The position numbers and the translations under genes were made by a program. A stretch of 64,000 bases of DNA from Myxococcales bacterium (GTDB lineage Bacteria > Myxococcota_A > Polyangia > Polyangiales > Polyangiaceae), in contig JADJKB010000025.1 of assembly GCA_016706225.1 (NCBI GenBank), positions 496,001 to 560,000 on the forward strand, in the 5' to 3' direction. The notes below the pieces were generated by a model. The model saw nothing but the letters and a program-made list of their open reading frames with translations, made no database searches and was not told the origin of the DNA. This document shows positions 56,227 to 64,000 of this stretch, one piece after another (the first letter of the stretch is position 1; the number at the start of each line of letters is the position of its first letter).

Positions 56227-58697
56227 TGCCCATGGGTCGCGGAGCCCCGCCGCCGCGCGGCTGGCTCTTCTCGCTTGGCGTGTGTGCGCCGCGCTTCCTT
56301 GCTGTTGGAGCGGTGCTCGCCGCGCTGTCCGTGAGCGCGCCGGCCTCGGCCGTGTCCGCGAGCGAGGCGCGGAACCGAGCTCAAGCTGCCATCGTGTCGG
56401 TGGAAAATGGCGTCGGGAACGTGCAGAAGGCGGCCGCACGGGCCAATCGCCAGAAGCTCACCTCGGCCCAGCGAATCGCGGCCGGAGACATCCTGTTCCG
56501 CAACAAGGACTACGAGCGCGCCATCGAGGTGTTTTCGCAGGTCGTCGAGCTCGGCCGGCAAGGGCGCGCCGACACCGCGTCCATCGCGGACGCGCAGTTC
56601 TTCCTGGGTGAGAGTTACCTCAAGAGCAAACAGTACCTCTCGGCGCGGCGCGCCTACCGTGAGATCCTCGAGAAGTCGTCGGCCAGCCCGTACGACAGCT
56701 ACGCGGGGCGCGCGGTCAGCCGTCTGGTCGACATCGCCCTCCGCACTCAGAACTACGACAGCATCGACGAGATCATCGCCAAGCTGAGCTCGTTGCCGAC
56801 GTCCGACTCGACCGGGTCGTTGCAGTACGCGCGTGGTAAGGCTCTGTACGCAAAGAAGGACTACGACGCGGCTCGTGCGTCCCTCGGCAACGTCGGAGTG
56901 TCGAGCGGTTGGGCGCCGCAGGCGCAGTACCTGCTCGGCGTCATTTTGGTGAAACAAGCGACGCCAACGGCGCCCGAGGCCGAAGAGGCCAAAGCCAAGG
57001 ACGAAAAGCTGGATCAGCCCAGCATCGTGACCAAGGGCTCGGTCGCAGCCATACCGACGTCACGCTACGCCGCGGCCATCGAGCAGTTCCGGCGTGTGAC
57101 CCGGCTGAAGGCCGAGACCGACGGTCAGCGCCAGGTGATCGATCTGGCGTGGATGGCCATCGGGCGTTTGTTCTACGAGACCGACAACTTCCTCGACGCG
57201 GCGGACGCCTACAGCCACGTCGATCGCAAGAGCCCCGAGTTCTCCGGCATGCTCTACGAGCTGGCCTGGGTCTACGTGCGGCTCGGCGACTACCAGCGCG
57301 CGCAGCGCTCGCTCGAGGTCTTGAGCATCACCGATCCGGAGAACCTGCGGTTTGCCGACGGCTCGCTGCTCCGCGCCGACTTGATGCTTCGCTCCGGCCA
57401 GTTCGAGAAGGCGCTCACGCTGTACAAGACCGTGCGCAGCCGCTTCGACCCGATCCGCGAGCAGGTGAGCACCTTCCTCGCCGACACCCAGGACCCGGCC
57501 GTCTACTACGACAAGCTGGTGAGTGAGCAGCTCGACAGCGAGAAGGGGGCCCTGTCCCCGGTGGTGATCCAGTGGGCACGGGAAGAGGCCGAGAACGATC
57601 GCGCGTTTGCCGTGATCGATGACGTCACGGCGTCGCGCAGCCTGATCAAGAAATCCAAGCGCCTCGTGGTCAAGCTGAACGCGGTGCTCGGCTCCGGCAC
57701 ACGCATGCGGGCGTTCCCGGAGCTGGTTGCGGCCATGGAGCAGACGCTGTCGCTCCTGAACAAGTCCGGCCAGGCACGACGCACTCTGGCGCAAGGCATG
57801 GATGACGAGGCTGGCAACGCCGGCGGCGAGCTGAGCCGCGTCCGCTCCGAGCGCCGGGCGCTGATGAAACGCATGGAGTATCTGCCGGTCACGCCGGGCG
57901 ACTTCTCCCAGCGTGAGGCCTCGGGTGATCGGCAGTGGAACAAGGTGAGCCAGCGCCTGCAGCAGCTGGAGCTCGAAGCCGACAAACTTCACGCCATCGT
58001 CAATGGTCTCAAGCGGGTGCTCAAGGACGCGGACAAGTTCGGCGTGACCAGTGACGCCACCAGTCGCCAGCGCTTTCAGGCCGAGATCAGCGCCAACGAG
58101 AAAGATCTCGAGACTTACAAGAAGCGCATCACCGAGTACCGCGAGCTGGTGGACATGGGACGGGTCCAGATCGGCTTCGGCGACCAGCGTTTCGTCGAGG
58201 ACGACCAGATCCGACACCGGTTCCGGGAGTTGTTCAGCCGCGAGGTCGAGCTGGTCGTCGGGGGCGGGGACCCGGGCGCTGCCGACTACGCACGTCAGAT
58301 CCAGCCCATCCTCCGGCGGGCGGATACGGTCGAGGACACCCTCGAAAAGACCAAGTCGCGCCTGGAGCGCGAGGCCGAGGCGCAGGCCCAGAGCCTGCGC
58401 GAGCAGGTCGAGAAAGAGGCGCAGAACCTCGAGAAGTACGCCAGCGATCTCGACGACCTGGACCAGCAGGCACGGCTGCTCGTCGGTGAGCTGGCGATGA
58501 AGAACTTCGCGCTCGTTCGAGATCGGCTCAAGAGCATCGTGCTTCGAGCGGACGTCGGCATCGTCCAACAGGCCTGGGAGCTGCGTGAAGAGCAACTGAT
58601 GCGGGTCCGAAACCTCCAGCGTGAGCGGGCCCGCGAAGAACAAAACCTCAACGACGAGCTGCGAGAAGTGATCGATGACGCCGGAGGTGAGCTGTGA
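56226..58697 (+). CDS. Exported TPR/coiled-coil protein (possible GltC/NfsC-like)
   Basis: An 823-aa protein. A signal peptide (LAVGAVLAALSVSAPASA) precedes a TPR region of about 400 residues (GDILFRNKDYERAIEVFSQV, LGESYLKSKQYLSARRAY, WVYVRLGDYQRAQRSL), then a long helical/coiled-coil part rich in Glu, Lys, Arg (LEKTKSRLEREAEAQAQSL). The ATG is six bases after GGAGG and overlaps the previous stop; a GTG one codon up is possible. Its place in front of the two TPR proteins matches Glt/Nfs gene order; identity is inference. Confidence 0.82.
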   Translation: MPMGRGAPPPRGWLFSLGVCAPRFLAVGAVLAALSVSAPASAVSASEARNRAQAAIVSVENGVGNVQKAAARANRQKLTSAQRIAAGDILFRNKDYERAIEVFSQVVELGRQGRADTASIADAQFFLGESYLKSKQYLSARRAYREILEKSSASPYDSYAGRAVSRLVDIALRTQNYDSIDEIIAKLSSLPTSDSTGSLQYARGKALYAKKDYDAARASLGNVGVSSGWAPQAQYLLGVILVKQATPTAPEAEEAKAKDEKLDQPSIVTKGSVAAIPTSRYAAAIEQFRRVTRLKAETDGQRQVIDLAWMAIGRLFYETDNFLDAADAYSHVDRKSPEFSGMLYELAWVYVRLGDYQRAQRSLEVLSITDPENLRFADGSLLRADLMLRSGQFEKALTLYKTVRSRFDPIREQVSTFLADTQDPAVYYDKLVSEQLDSEKGALSPVVIQWAREEAENDRAFAVIDDVTASRSLIKKSKRLVVKLNAVLGSGTRMRAFPELVAAMEQTLSLLNKSGQARRTLAQGMDDEAGNAGGELSRVRSERRALMKRMEYLPVTPGDFSQREASGDRQWNKVSQRLQQLELEADKLHAIVNGLKRVLKDADKFGVTSDATSRQRFQAEISANEKDLETYKKRITEYRELVDMGRVQIGFGDQRFVEDDQIRHRFRELFSREVELVVGGGDPGAADYARQIQPILRRADTVEDTLEKTKSRLEREAEAQAQSLREQVEKEAQNLEKYASDLDDLDQQARLLVGELAMKNFALVRDRLKSIVLRADVGIVQQAWELREEQLMRVRNLQRERAREEQNLNDELREVIDDAGGEL

Positions 58698-61600
58698 GCC
58701 GCCGATTCACGCCGGCAATCTGGGCTTCCGTCCTCTGCCTTGCGCTCGTGGCGCCGTCCATCGCCGTGTCGCAGCCTGCCGCACCCAAGGCGCCCGCGCC
58801 CGCAAGCTCGGCGTCAGCAGCCGGTTCGGCGGCCCCGGCAAGCTCGGGGGCACTGCCAGCTGCGTCGGCCGCAGCGGTCACCCCCGGTGCACCCGCCACG
58901 AAAGCTCCGGACATCAAGATCCGCAAGGGCGCGCCGCCGCCGCCGCCCCCGAGCGCCGCTCAGCTCAAGGCCTTCGAGATCCTCAAACAAGAGGCGAAGG
59001 ACTACGAGCAGGGCGCCAAAGAGTTCCGCGACACGCTCACCATGATCGTGCGCCACCACTACGAGGAGCGGCGCCGCCGGATCCTCAACACCCTCGATCG
59101 CGAGATCGGCATCGAGCGCAAGGGCCTGAAGGAAGCGCGACTCGAGGCCATCAAGCGCCTCGAGAAGTTCATCGCGCTCTACAGCGGGGACAACGCCCAC
59201 CCGTCAGCGACGCCGGACGCGATGTTCCGGCTCGCGGCGCTCTACGAAGAGCGCGCGCGTGAAGCCCAAGAAGGCGATCTCGCGGCGGGTCTCGAGACCG
59301 CAATCGCCCTGTATCGTCGCATCATCGACGAGTACCCGCAGTACGAAGAGATGGCTGCGGTGCACTACTTCCTGGGTCACGCCTACACCGACTCGGCCAA
59401 GATCGAAGAGGGTCAGCAGGCCTGGCGCACCCTGGTCTGCAGTAACCGGTATCAGGTCAAGCCCGACAAGAAGGACTCGTCCAAGATCGAGCTCCAGCCG
59501 CTGGAGCAGGATCACGACGACAAGTTCTGGACCGACTGGAACAACAAACACCCGGTGCCGCTCGACGCTGGCGCGCTGGGCAAGGGCATGAAGAAGAAGC
59601 CCGCGCCCAAGCCCGCCGCCAAGGGCAAGAAGGACCAACCGGGAGGGACGGCTGAAGAAGAGCTGGCCTACCGCGACCCGTATCCGCTCGACTGCAAGCC
59701 GCTGCCCCAGGAGCTGCGGTCCGGCGAGGACCCGCGCTACCTGGCAGAAGTCTGGTGGCAGATCGGCAACAACCACTTCGATCAGGTCGACCCCAACGGT
59801 GGCCCCTACAACTTGAACCGCGCCGTCAGTGCCTATCAGCACTCGATGGAGTTCAAGAAGCCGCCCGTCTACGGCGTCTCGATGTACAAGCTGGCTTGGA
59901 CCTACTTCAAGCAGCAGCGCTACAAGACCGCAGTCGACGAGTTCGTAAAGCTGCTGCAACTGGCTGACGAGATGGAGGCCAAGACCGGCGACCCCGGCGC
60001 GGACTTCCGCCAGGAAGCGTTCACGTACATCGCCGGCTCGCTGACCTACGTCGACTTCGACGGGCCGCCCGGCGATCTGCCCTACATCCCGCGCAACGAC
60101 GTGCTCGACACCGAGCCGAACCCGGTGGTCGCCGAAGAGAAGATGGCCATCGGCATCGCGCGGGTTCAGGACCCCGCGCTGCTTCCGCAAGACAAGAAGT
60201 GGACCGTCGAGATCTACAAGGCGTTGGCGCAGGAATACATCGAGATCACCCAGAACCGGAACGCCATCGCGACGCTCGAGCTGACGCTCAAGAAGTTCCC
60301 GATGGATCGGGATGCGCCGGTGATGCAGAACCGGGTCGCGGAGCTCTACGATCAGCTGACGCGCCTCGCGCCCGAGAACTCGCCCGCGAAGGCCGAGTAC
60401 TCGGGCAAGGCCCTGGAAGCCCGTACCAAGCTGGCGGCGTACGTCGGGACGACCCCCTGGACCGACGCGAACCGTGACGATCCCGAGGCGCTCGCCCAGG
60501 CGGAACAGCTGGTCAAGGGCGGCCTACGCCGCGCGGCCGCTGACCACACCAACGCCGCGAGGATTTTCTACAACAAGGCGCTCGAGCTGAGTAACCCCGC
60601 CGAGCAGCGGGCCCAGATCGAGAAGGCCGTCGACGAGTACCGGCTCGCAGAGACCGGCTGGGCGGGCTTCCTGAACCAGGACCCGAACGCGCTCGATGCC
60701 TACGAGAGCAAGTTCTGGCTGGCGGACGCTCGTTACTGGGTGGTCGTGCTGCAGGTGGCGATCAACCGCTCGCCGGCGACGGCGGAGGTGCAGCGCGCGC
60801 GAGAAGCGGCGGTCGCCGTGCGCGACTCCAACGAAGACGACAAGTACATGCAGCCCACCGGCTACTACGTCGTCACCATCGCCGAAAAAGTCCTCGAGGA
60901 CGAGTACCGGAAACACGAGGAGAGCAAGGGAGCGCAGGGCGTTCAGAAGCGGGAAGAGATCCGCTTCAACGGCGAGGATCCGAACACGCGCACCGTGATC
61001 AAGGATCCCCTCCCGGCGCAGGTGCTGGAAGCGGTGAAGGCGCGCGACGAGTACAACGCACGCATCCCCGTCGACCGCGACGCGAAGCAGAACGGGCTGC
61101 TCTACGCCTTCCAGAACGCCGAGTACTTCTTCGTCTACGGCGACTTTGCCGGCGCCCGTCCGCGCTACCAGGCGCTCTACGACCAGTACTGCGGCAAGAA
61201 CGAGTGGGGCTACAAGTCCTGGGACAAACTGGTCAGCATGGCGGCGCTCGAGCGCGACGCCGATGCGGCGACCAAGCTTGCTCAGGGCAAGAGCTGCGCG
61301 TACAGCGAAGAGACCAAGAGGGAGGAGGAAGGGCGCCGCAAGCCCATCATGCAGACCGCCGCCTTCCAGGAGGCCGCGAAGCTGTTCAAGAAGGCCGAGG
61401 GCATGCCCGACGGCCCCGAACGCCAGAAGACCTGGCGCCAGGCGGCGGCGGCCTACAAGACCGCCCTCGATGCGGCCCCGGATCGCGACGAGGCGCCGGA
61501 AGCCGCGATGAACGGCGCCTTCGCCTACAAACAGGTCGGTGAGTACGACAAGGCCATCGAGATGTACGAGCTGTTCATCTCGAAGTACGGCAGCGAGACC

Positions 61601-62911
61601 ATCATCCAGAAGCTCAAGAACGGTGATCCGAAGGCCAAACCTCCGGTCGCCGCCGAGCCGAAGAAGTATGAAGACCGCGTCAAGTACCTGAAGACGGCGT
61701 ACGACGCGCTGGCCAGCTCGTACGTGCTCTTCTTCGACTATCCGAAGGCGGCGGCGACCTTCGACAAGATCAGCAGCATCGAGCATTTTCAGCCGAACGC
61801 CCGGCGCGAAGCGGCCCGCCAATCCCTCTCGCTCTACTCGAGCCTGGGTGACCAGACGGGCATGCAGAAGTCCCGCGATCGCTTCAAGAACCTCGGCGCC
61901 TCACCCAAGGAGACGGCGGAGGCGGACTTCATCATCGCCTCGAGCGATCTGAAGAAGTGGGACGAGTACAGCCCCGACACCGGGGGCAACGCCTCGGCGC
62001 GCAAGCAGGCGCAGAACTCGATGATGAACTACTACGACGCCAACCGGAAGCGGTCCGAGGCGGCGCAGTACGTGGTGCACGCGGCCTATCACGTCGCGAA
62101 GACCAAGGACGCGGTCAGCTCCGGGGACACCAACAAGTGGTGGAAGGCGACGATGGACGCCTTCGATGCCTACAAGAAGGTGGCGCCGTCGAAGGACGGC
62201 AAGAACAGCGCGCTCGGCTCGGTCGAAGCCGGCATGGCGGCTCAGGCCGAGTACACGATGCTCGACGACGAGATCACCAAGAAGTTCGACTACGAGTCGG
62301 GCCACCACCGTTACAAGGGCACGCCGGTCAAGGTGATCGAGGCCTACCGCAAGGACGCTACGGTCGCGAAGCAGTGGTACGACAAGCTCGAGACCATCAT
62401 CAACAAATACGTCTCGCCGGAGTGGTCGACGGTCGCGATTTCCCGCCAGGGCACGCTGTACGACTCGCTCCGCACCGGGCTCTACAACGTGCGGCCGCCC
62501 GAGCTTCAGATGTTCGACAAGAAACAAGAGGCCATGCTCAAGAAGGCGGAGGAGAGTGACAACCCCGACCTGCAAGAGAAGGTCGACGCCATCCGCGTCA
62601 AGGTGCAGCAGGCCTGGCGTGACGCCCGCGACAAGGAGATCAACGGCGCCGACGAGATCATGGTCGATCGGTACGGCAACGCCATCATGCTGTCGCGACG
62701 CTACAACGTGTCGAATCCCGGCATCATCCACGCGCTCCGCCGGCTGGCCTTCTTCACCGACGTGATTGGCGAGGCGAAGATGAAACAGTTCACCTCCAAG
62801 GTGAAGGATCTCAACTACACCGAGGGCATGTTCCTCAAGATGCGTCCGGGCCAGGTCACGCGTCCCGATCCGGATGGCATGCCGCGCCCGCTGCCGGTTC
62901 TGTCGCAGTGA
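58694..62911 (+). CDS. Very large periplasmic TPR protein (possible GltD/NfsD-like)
   Basis: A 1405-aa exported protein. The signal (MSRRFTPAIWASVLCLALVA) and an Ala/Pro/Ser linker are followed by about 1300 residues of TPR-like helices (FRLAALYEERAREAQEGDLA, YFLGHAYTDSAKIEEGQQAW, AWTYFKQQRYKTAVDEFVKL). Size and periplasmic TPR organisation resemble the GltD (AgmU)/NfsD proteins of Myxococcus machinery. It starts at GTG in a GTGA overlap with the preceding gene, and the next gene begins 10 bp after its stop with a GGAG site, so stoichiometric assembly is likely. Confidence 0.82.
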   Translation: MSRRFTPAIWASVLCLALVAPSIAVSQPAAPKAPAPASSASAAGSAAPASSGALPAASAAAVTPGAPATKAPDIKIRKGAPPPPPPSAAQLKAFEILKQEAKDYEQGAKEFRDTLTMIVRHHYEERRRRILNTLDREIGIERKGLKEARLEAIKRLEKFIALYSGDNAHPSATPDAMFRLAALYEERAREAQEGDLAAGLETAIALYRRIIDEYPQYEEMAAVHYFLGHAYTDSAKIEEGQQAWRTLVCSNRYQVKPDKKDSSKIELQPLEQDHDDKFWTDWNNKHPVPLDAGALGKGMKKKPAPKPAAKGKKDQPGGTAEEELAYRDPYPLDCKPLPQELRSGEDPRYLAEVWWQIGNNHFDQVDPNGGPYNLNRAVSAYQHSMEFKKPPVYGVSMYKLAWTYFKQQRYKTAVDEFVKLLQLADEMEAKTGDPGADFRQEAFTYIAGSLTYVDFDGPPGDLPYIPRNDVLDTEPNPVVAEEKMAIGIARVQDPALLPQDKKWTVEIYKALAQEYIEITQNRNAIATLELTLKKFPMDRDAPVMQNRVAELYDQLTRLAPENSPAKAEYSGKALEARTKLAAYVGTTPWTDANRDDPEALAQAEQLVKGGLRRAAADHTNAARIFYNKALELSNPAEQRAQIEKAVDEYRLAETGWAGFLNQDPNALDAYESKFWLADARYWVVVLQVAINRSPATAEVQRAREAAVAVRDSNEDDKYMQPTGYYVVTIAEKVLEDEYRKHEESKGAQGVQKREEIRFNGEDPNTRTVIKDPLPAQVLEAVKARDEYNARIPVDRDAKQNGLLYAFQNAEYFFVYGDFAGARPRYQALYDQYCGKNEWGYKSWDKLVSMAALERDADAATKLAQGKSCAYSEETKREEEGRRKPIMQTAAFQEAAKLFKKAEGMPDGPERQKTWRQAAAAYKTALDAAPDRDEAPEAAMNGAFAYKQVGEYDKAIEMYELFISKYGSETIIQKLKNGDPKAKPPVAAEPKKYEDRVKYLKTAYDALASSYVLFFDYPKAAATFDKISSIEHFQPNARREAARQSLSLYSSLGDQTGMQKSRDRFKNLGASPKETAEADFIIASSDLKKWDEYSPDTGGNASARKQAQNSMMNYYDANRKRSEAAQYVVHAAYHVAKTKDAVSSGDTNKWWKATMDAFDAYKKVAPSKDGKNSALGSVEAGMAAQAEYTMLDDEITKKFDYESGHHRYKGTPVKVIEAYRKDATVAKQWYDKLETIINKYVSPEWSTVAISRQGTLYDSLRTGLYNVRPPELQMFDKKQEAMLKKAEESDNPDLQEKVDAIRVKVQQAWRDARDKEINGADEIMVDRYGNAIMLSRRYNVSNPGIIHALRRLAFFTDVIGEAKMKQFTSKVKDLNYTEGMFLKMRPGQVTRPDPDGMPRPLPVLSQ

Positions 62912-62921
62912 GGAGAATCGA

Positions 62922-64000
62922 ATGATGATGCGTCGAATCGGAACAGCCCTGTGCATGGTCGCCGCGCTCGCCACGGTGGCCTGCGGCGGCGACAAGAAGG
63001 ACGCGAAGTACCCGGGCGGCGTCGGTAAGATCGATCAGTCGACTCACGGTGGCCCGGGCGCGGTCTACACGCCCCAGGGACAGCAGTTCGCGGTGACCGA
63101 CGCGCCATCGAGCGGTGCGGACGCCAGCAATCGGCCGAAGATGAACGCCTCCGCCGCTCAGGCCTATGCCGCCGGCATGGAGGCGTTCAAAGTCGGGGAT
63201 CTGCAGGCCGCGCGTGATCAGTTCACGAAGGCCACGGAGGCCGACTCCCAATCTTACCAAGGCTTCTATTCCCTGGGCGTGGTCAAGGAACGCTTGGGCG
63301 AGTCGAGCGGTGCGGCGTCCGCTTACAAGAGCGCCGTCTCGGTCGTCTCCGATTACGAGCCGGCCATCTACTCCCTTGGCGTGCTCCTGGCCCGGGACGG
63401 CAAGGCCAGCGAGGCGGAGAGCCTGTTGAAGGGCAAGATGGCCAAGATGCCGAAGAGCGCGGCGGTCGTGGCGGCGCTCGCCGAGGTCAAGAGCATCCAG
63501 GGCGACTCGACCGAGGCGCAGGAGCTGGCGAAGGAAGCGCTGAAGAAGAACCCGGATTATCGCCCGGCAATGGTCACCATCGCTCGCGACCACTATCGCA
63601 AACGGCGCCTCGACCTTGCGCTCTACACCCTGAAGGCCATCCTCACGGGCTTCGGCGACGAGAACCCCGCGCGGGACAAGAACAACGCCGAGGCGCGTCT
63701 GCTGCGTGGGCTCATCTACCGTGAGCAGGGCAACAAGGGCGACGCACTCGACGACTTCAAGCGCGCCGTCGAAATTCGCCCGGACCTGGTGGAGGCCCGC
63801 GTTCAACTGGCAAGCTACGTGCTCGAAGCGGGCAACGCCTTCGAAGCCGCGAACCTGCTCGAGGGCGCGCTAAAATACGACAAGAACCACGTGCTCGCGC
63901 GCCTGAACCTCGGCGATGCGTACCGGCTGCTCGGCAAGGCGGAGCAGGCGAAGAAGGAGCTCGAGTGGGTCGCGAGCAAGGACAGCACGCTGGCGCAGGT
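62922..64000 (+). CDS. TPR lipoprotein (possible GltE/NfsE-like), 3' end beyond window
   Basis: At least 359 residues are in view and the frame is open at the edge. MMMRRIGTALCMVAALATVAC gives a lipoprotein signal with Cys21; the AGGAG at 62911-62915 supports the first of three consecutive ATGs. The mature part has a short charged linker then TPR units (YAAGMEAFKVGDLQAARDQF, YSLGVVKERLGESSGAASAY, LRGLIYREQGNKGDALDDF). This arrangement, an outer-membrane TPR lipoprotein directly after a giant TPR protein, is that of gltD-gltE/nfsD-nfsE. It is the fourth gene of the operon. Confidence 0.88.
   Translation, partial: MMMRRIGTALCMVAALATVACGGDKKDAKYPGGVGKIDQSTHGGPGAVYTPQGQQFAVTDAPSSGADASNRPKMNASAAQAYAAGMEAFKVGDLQAARDQFTKATEADSQSYQGFYSLGVVKERLGESSGAASAYKSAVSVVSDYEPAIYSLGVLLARDGKASEAESLLKGKMAKMPKSAAVVAALAEVKSIQGDSTEAQELAKEALKKNPDYRPAMVTIARDHYRKRRLDLALYTLKAILTGFGDENPARDKNNAEARLLRGLIYREQGNKGDALDDFKRAVEIRPDLVEARVQLASYVLEAGNAFEAANLLEGALKYDKNHVLARLNLGDAYRLLGKAEQAKKELEWVASKDSTLAQ

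Overview
The window comes from a very GC-rich bacterial chromosome, most likely a myxobacterium-type member of the Myxococcota (Polyangiales-like). The reasons are the GC-saturated third codon positions, the frequent GTG starts and GTGA/ATGA gene overlaps, the many lipoproteins with long Gly/Ala/Pro linkers, and the gene mix: two eukaryote-like Ser/Thr kinases, PP2C and FHA proteins, a minor-pilin/PilY1 operon, and TPR proteins resembling gliding-machinery parts. No rRNA, tRNA, CRISPR array, prophage or insertion sequence was recognised. The taxonomic call is an inference from content, not from a marker tree.

Layout. 1-2852 (-): glycine cleavage genes gcvT-gcvH-gcvPA, with gcvPA cut by the window edge. 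2886-12664 (-): a type IV pilus minor-pilin operon (fimT/gspH-, pilV-, pilW-, pilX-like, then PilY1) ending in three lipoprotein genes of unknown role. 12876-18286: a frameshifted lipoprotein gene, an acyl-CoA dehydrogenase, a tandem pair of parvulin-type PPIases, a MaoC-type enoyl-CoA hydratase and an isolated FliR/SctT-like export protein. 18541-24863: an outer-membrane-like protein overlapping a Ser/Thr kinase, then site-2 protease-scpA-scpB. scpB ends in a poly-aspartate tail and runs into an array of ten copies of a 47-bp palindrome-bearing repeat. 25037-30733: an LTD-domain lipoprotein, PmbA, a membrane protein, and larB-larC for the nickel-pincer cofactor, where LarC carries a (Gly-His)10 leader.

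30734-37138 (-): a thioredoxin-rhodanese fusion, two ABC permeases without ATPase or binding protein, a PP2C phosphatase, a zinc-ribbon/FHA protein and a beta-barrel candidate. 37300-43795: an acidic protein, a TPR lipoprotein, threonine aldolase, a SpoU-type RNA methyltransferase, an FGE-fold protein lacking the expected cysteine pair, a Cys-rich lipoprotein, a second kinase and a small secreted protein. 43879-49757: an LPG-synthase-like membrane protein with a CpsB-type phosphatase, a small protein divergent from an ArsA/GET3-type ATPase, and the GTPases der and era. 50012-64000: an ArnT-like glycosyltransferase, a PilZ protein, an ECF sigma factor with a membrane anti-sigma candidate, and, divergent from these, a four-gene envelope operon (coiled-coil protein, 823-aa TPR/coiled-coil protein, 1405-aa TPR protein, TPR lipoprotein). 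This operon resembles the C-D-E core of myxobacterial Glt/Nfs machinery and continues past the window.

Main points for follow-up are the 47-bp array fused to the end of scpB, the aspartate-rich tails in three unrelated proteins, the Glt/Nfs-like operon beside an ECF module, the H-x-H lipoprotein in the pilin operon, the orphan FliR/SctT homologue, and the larBC locus.
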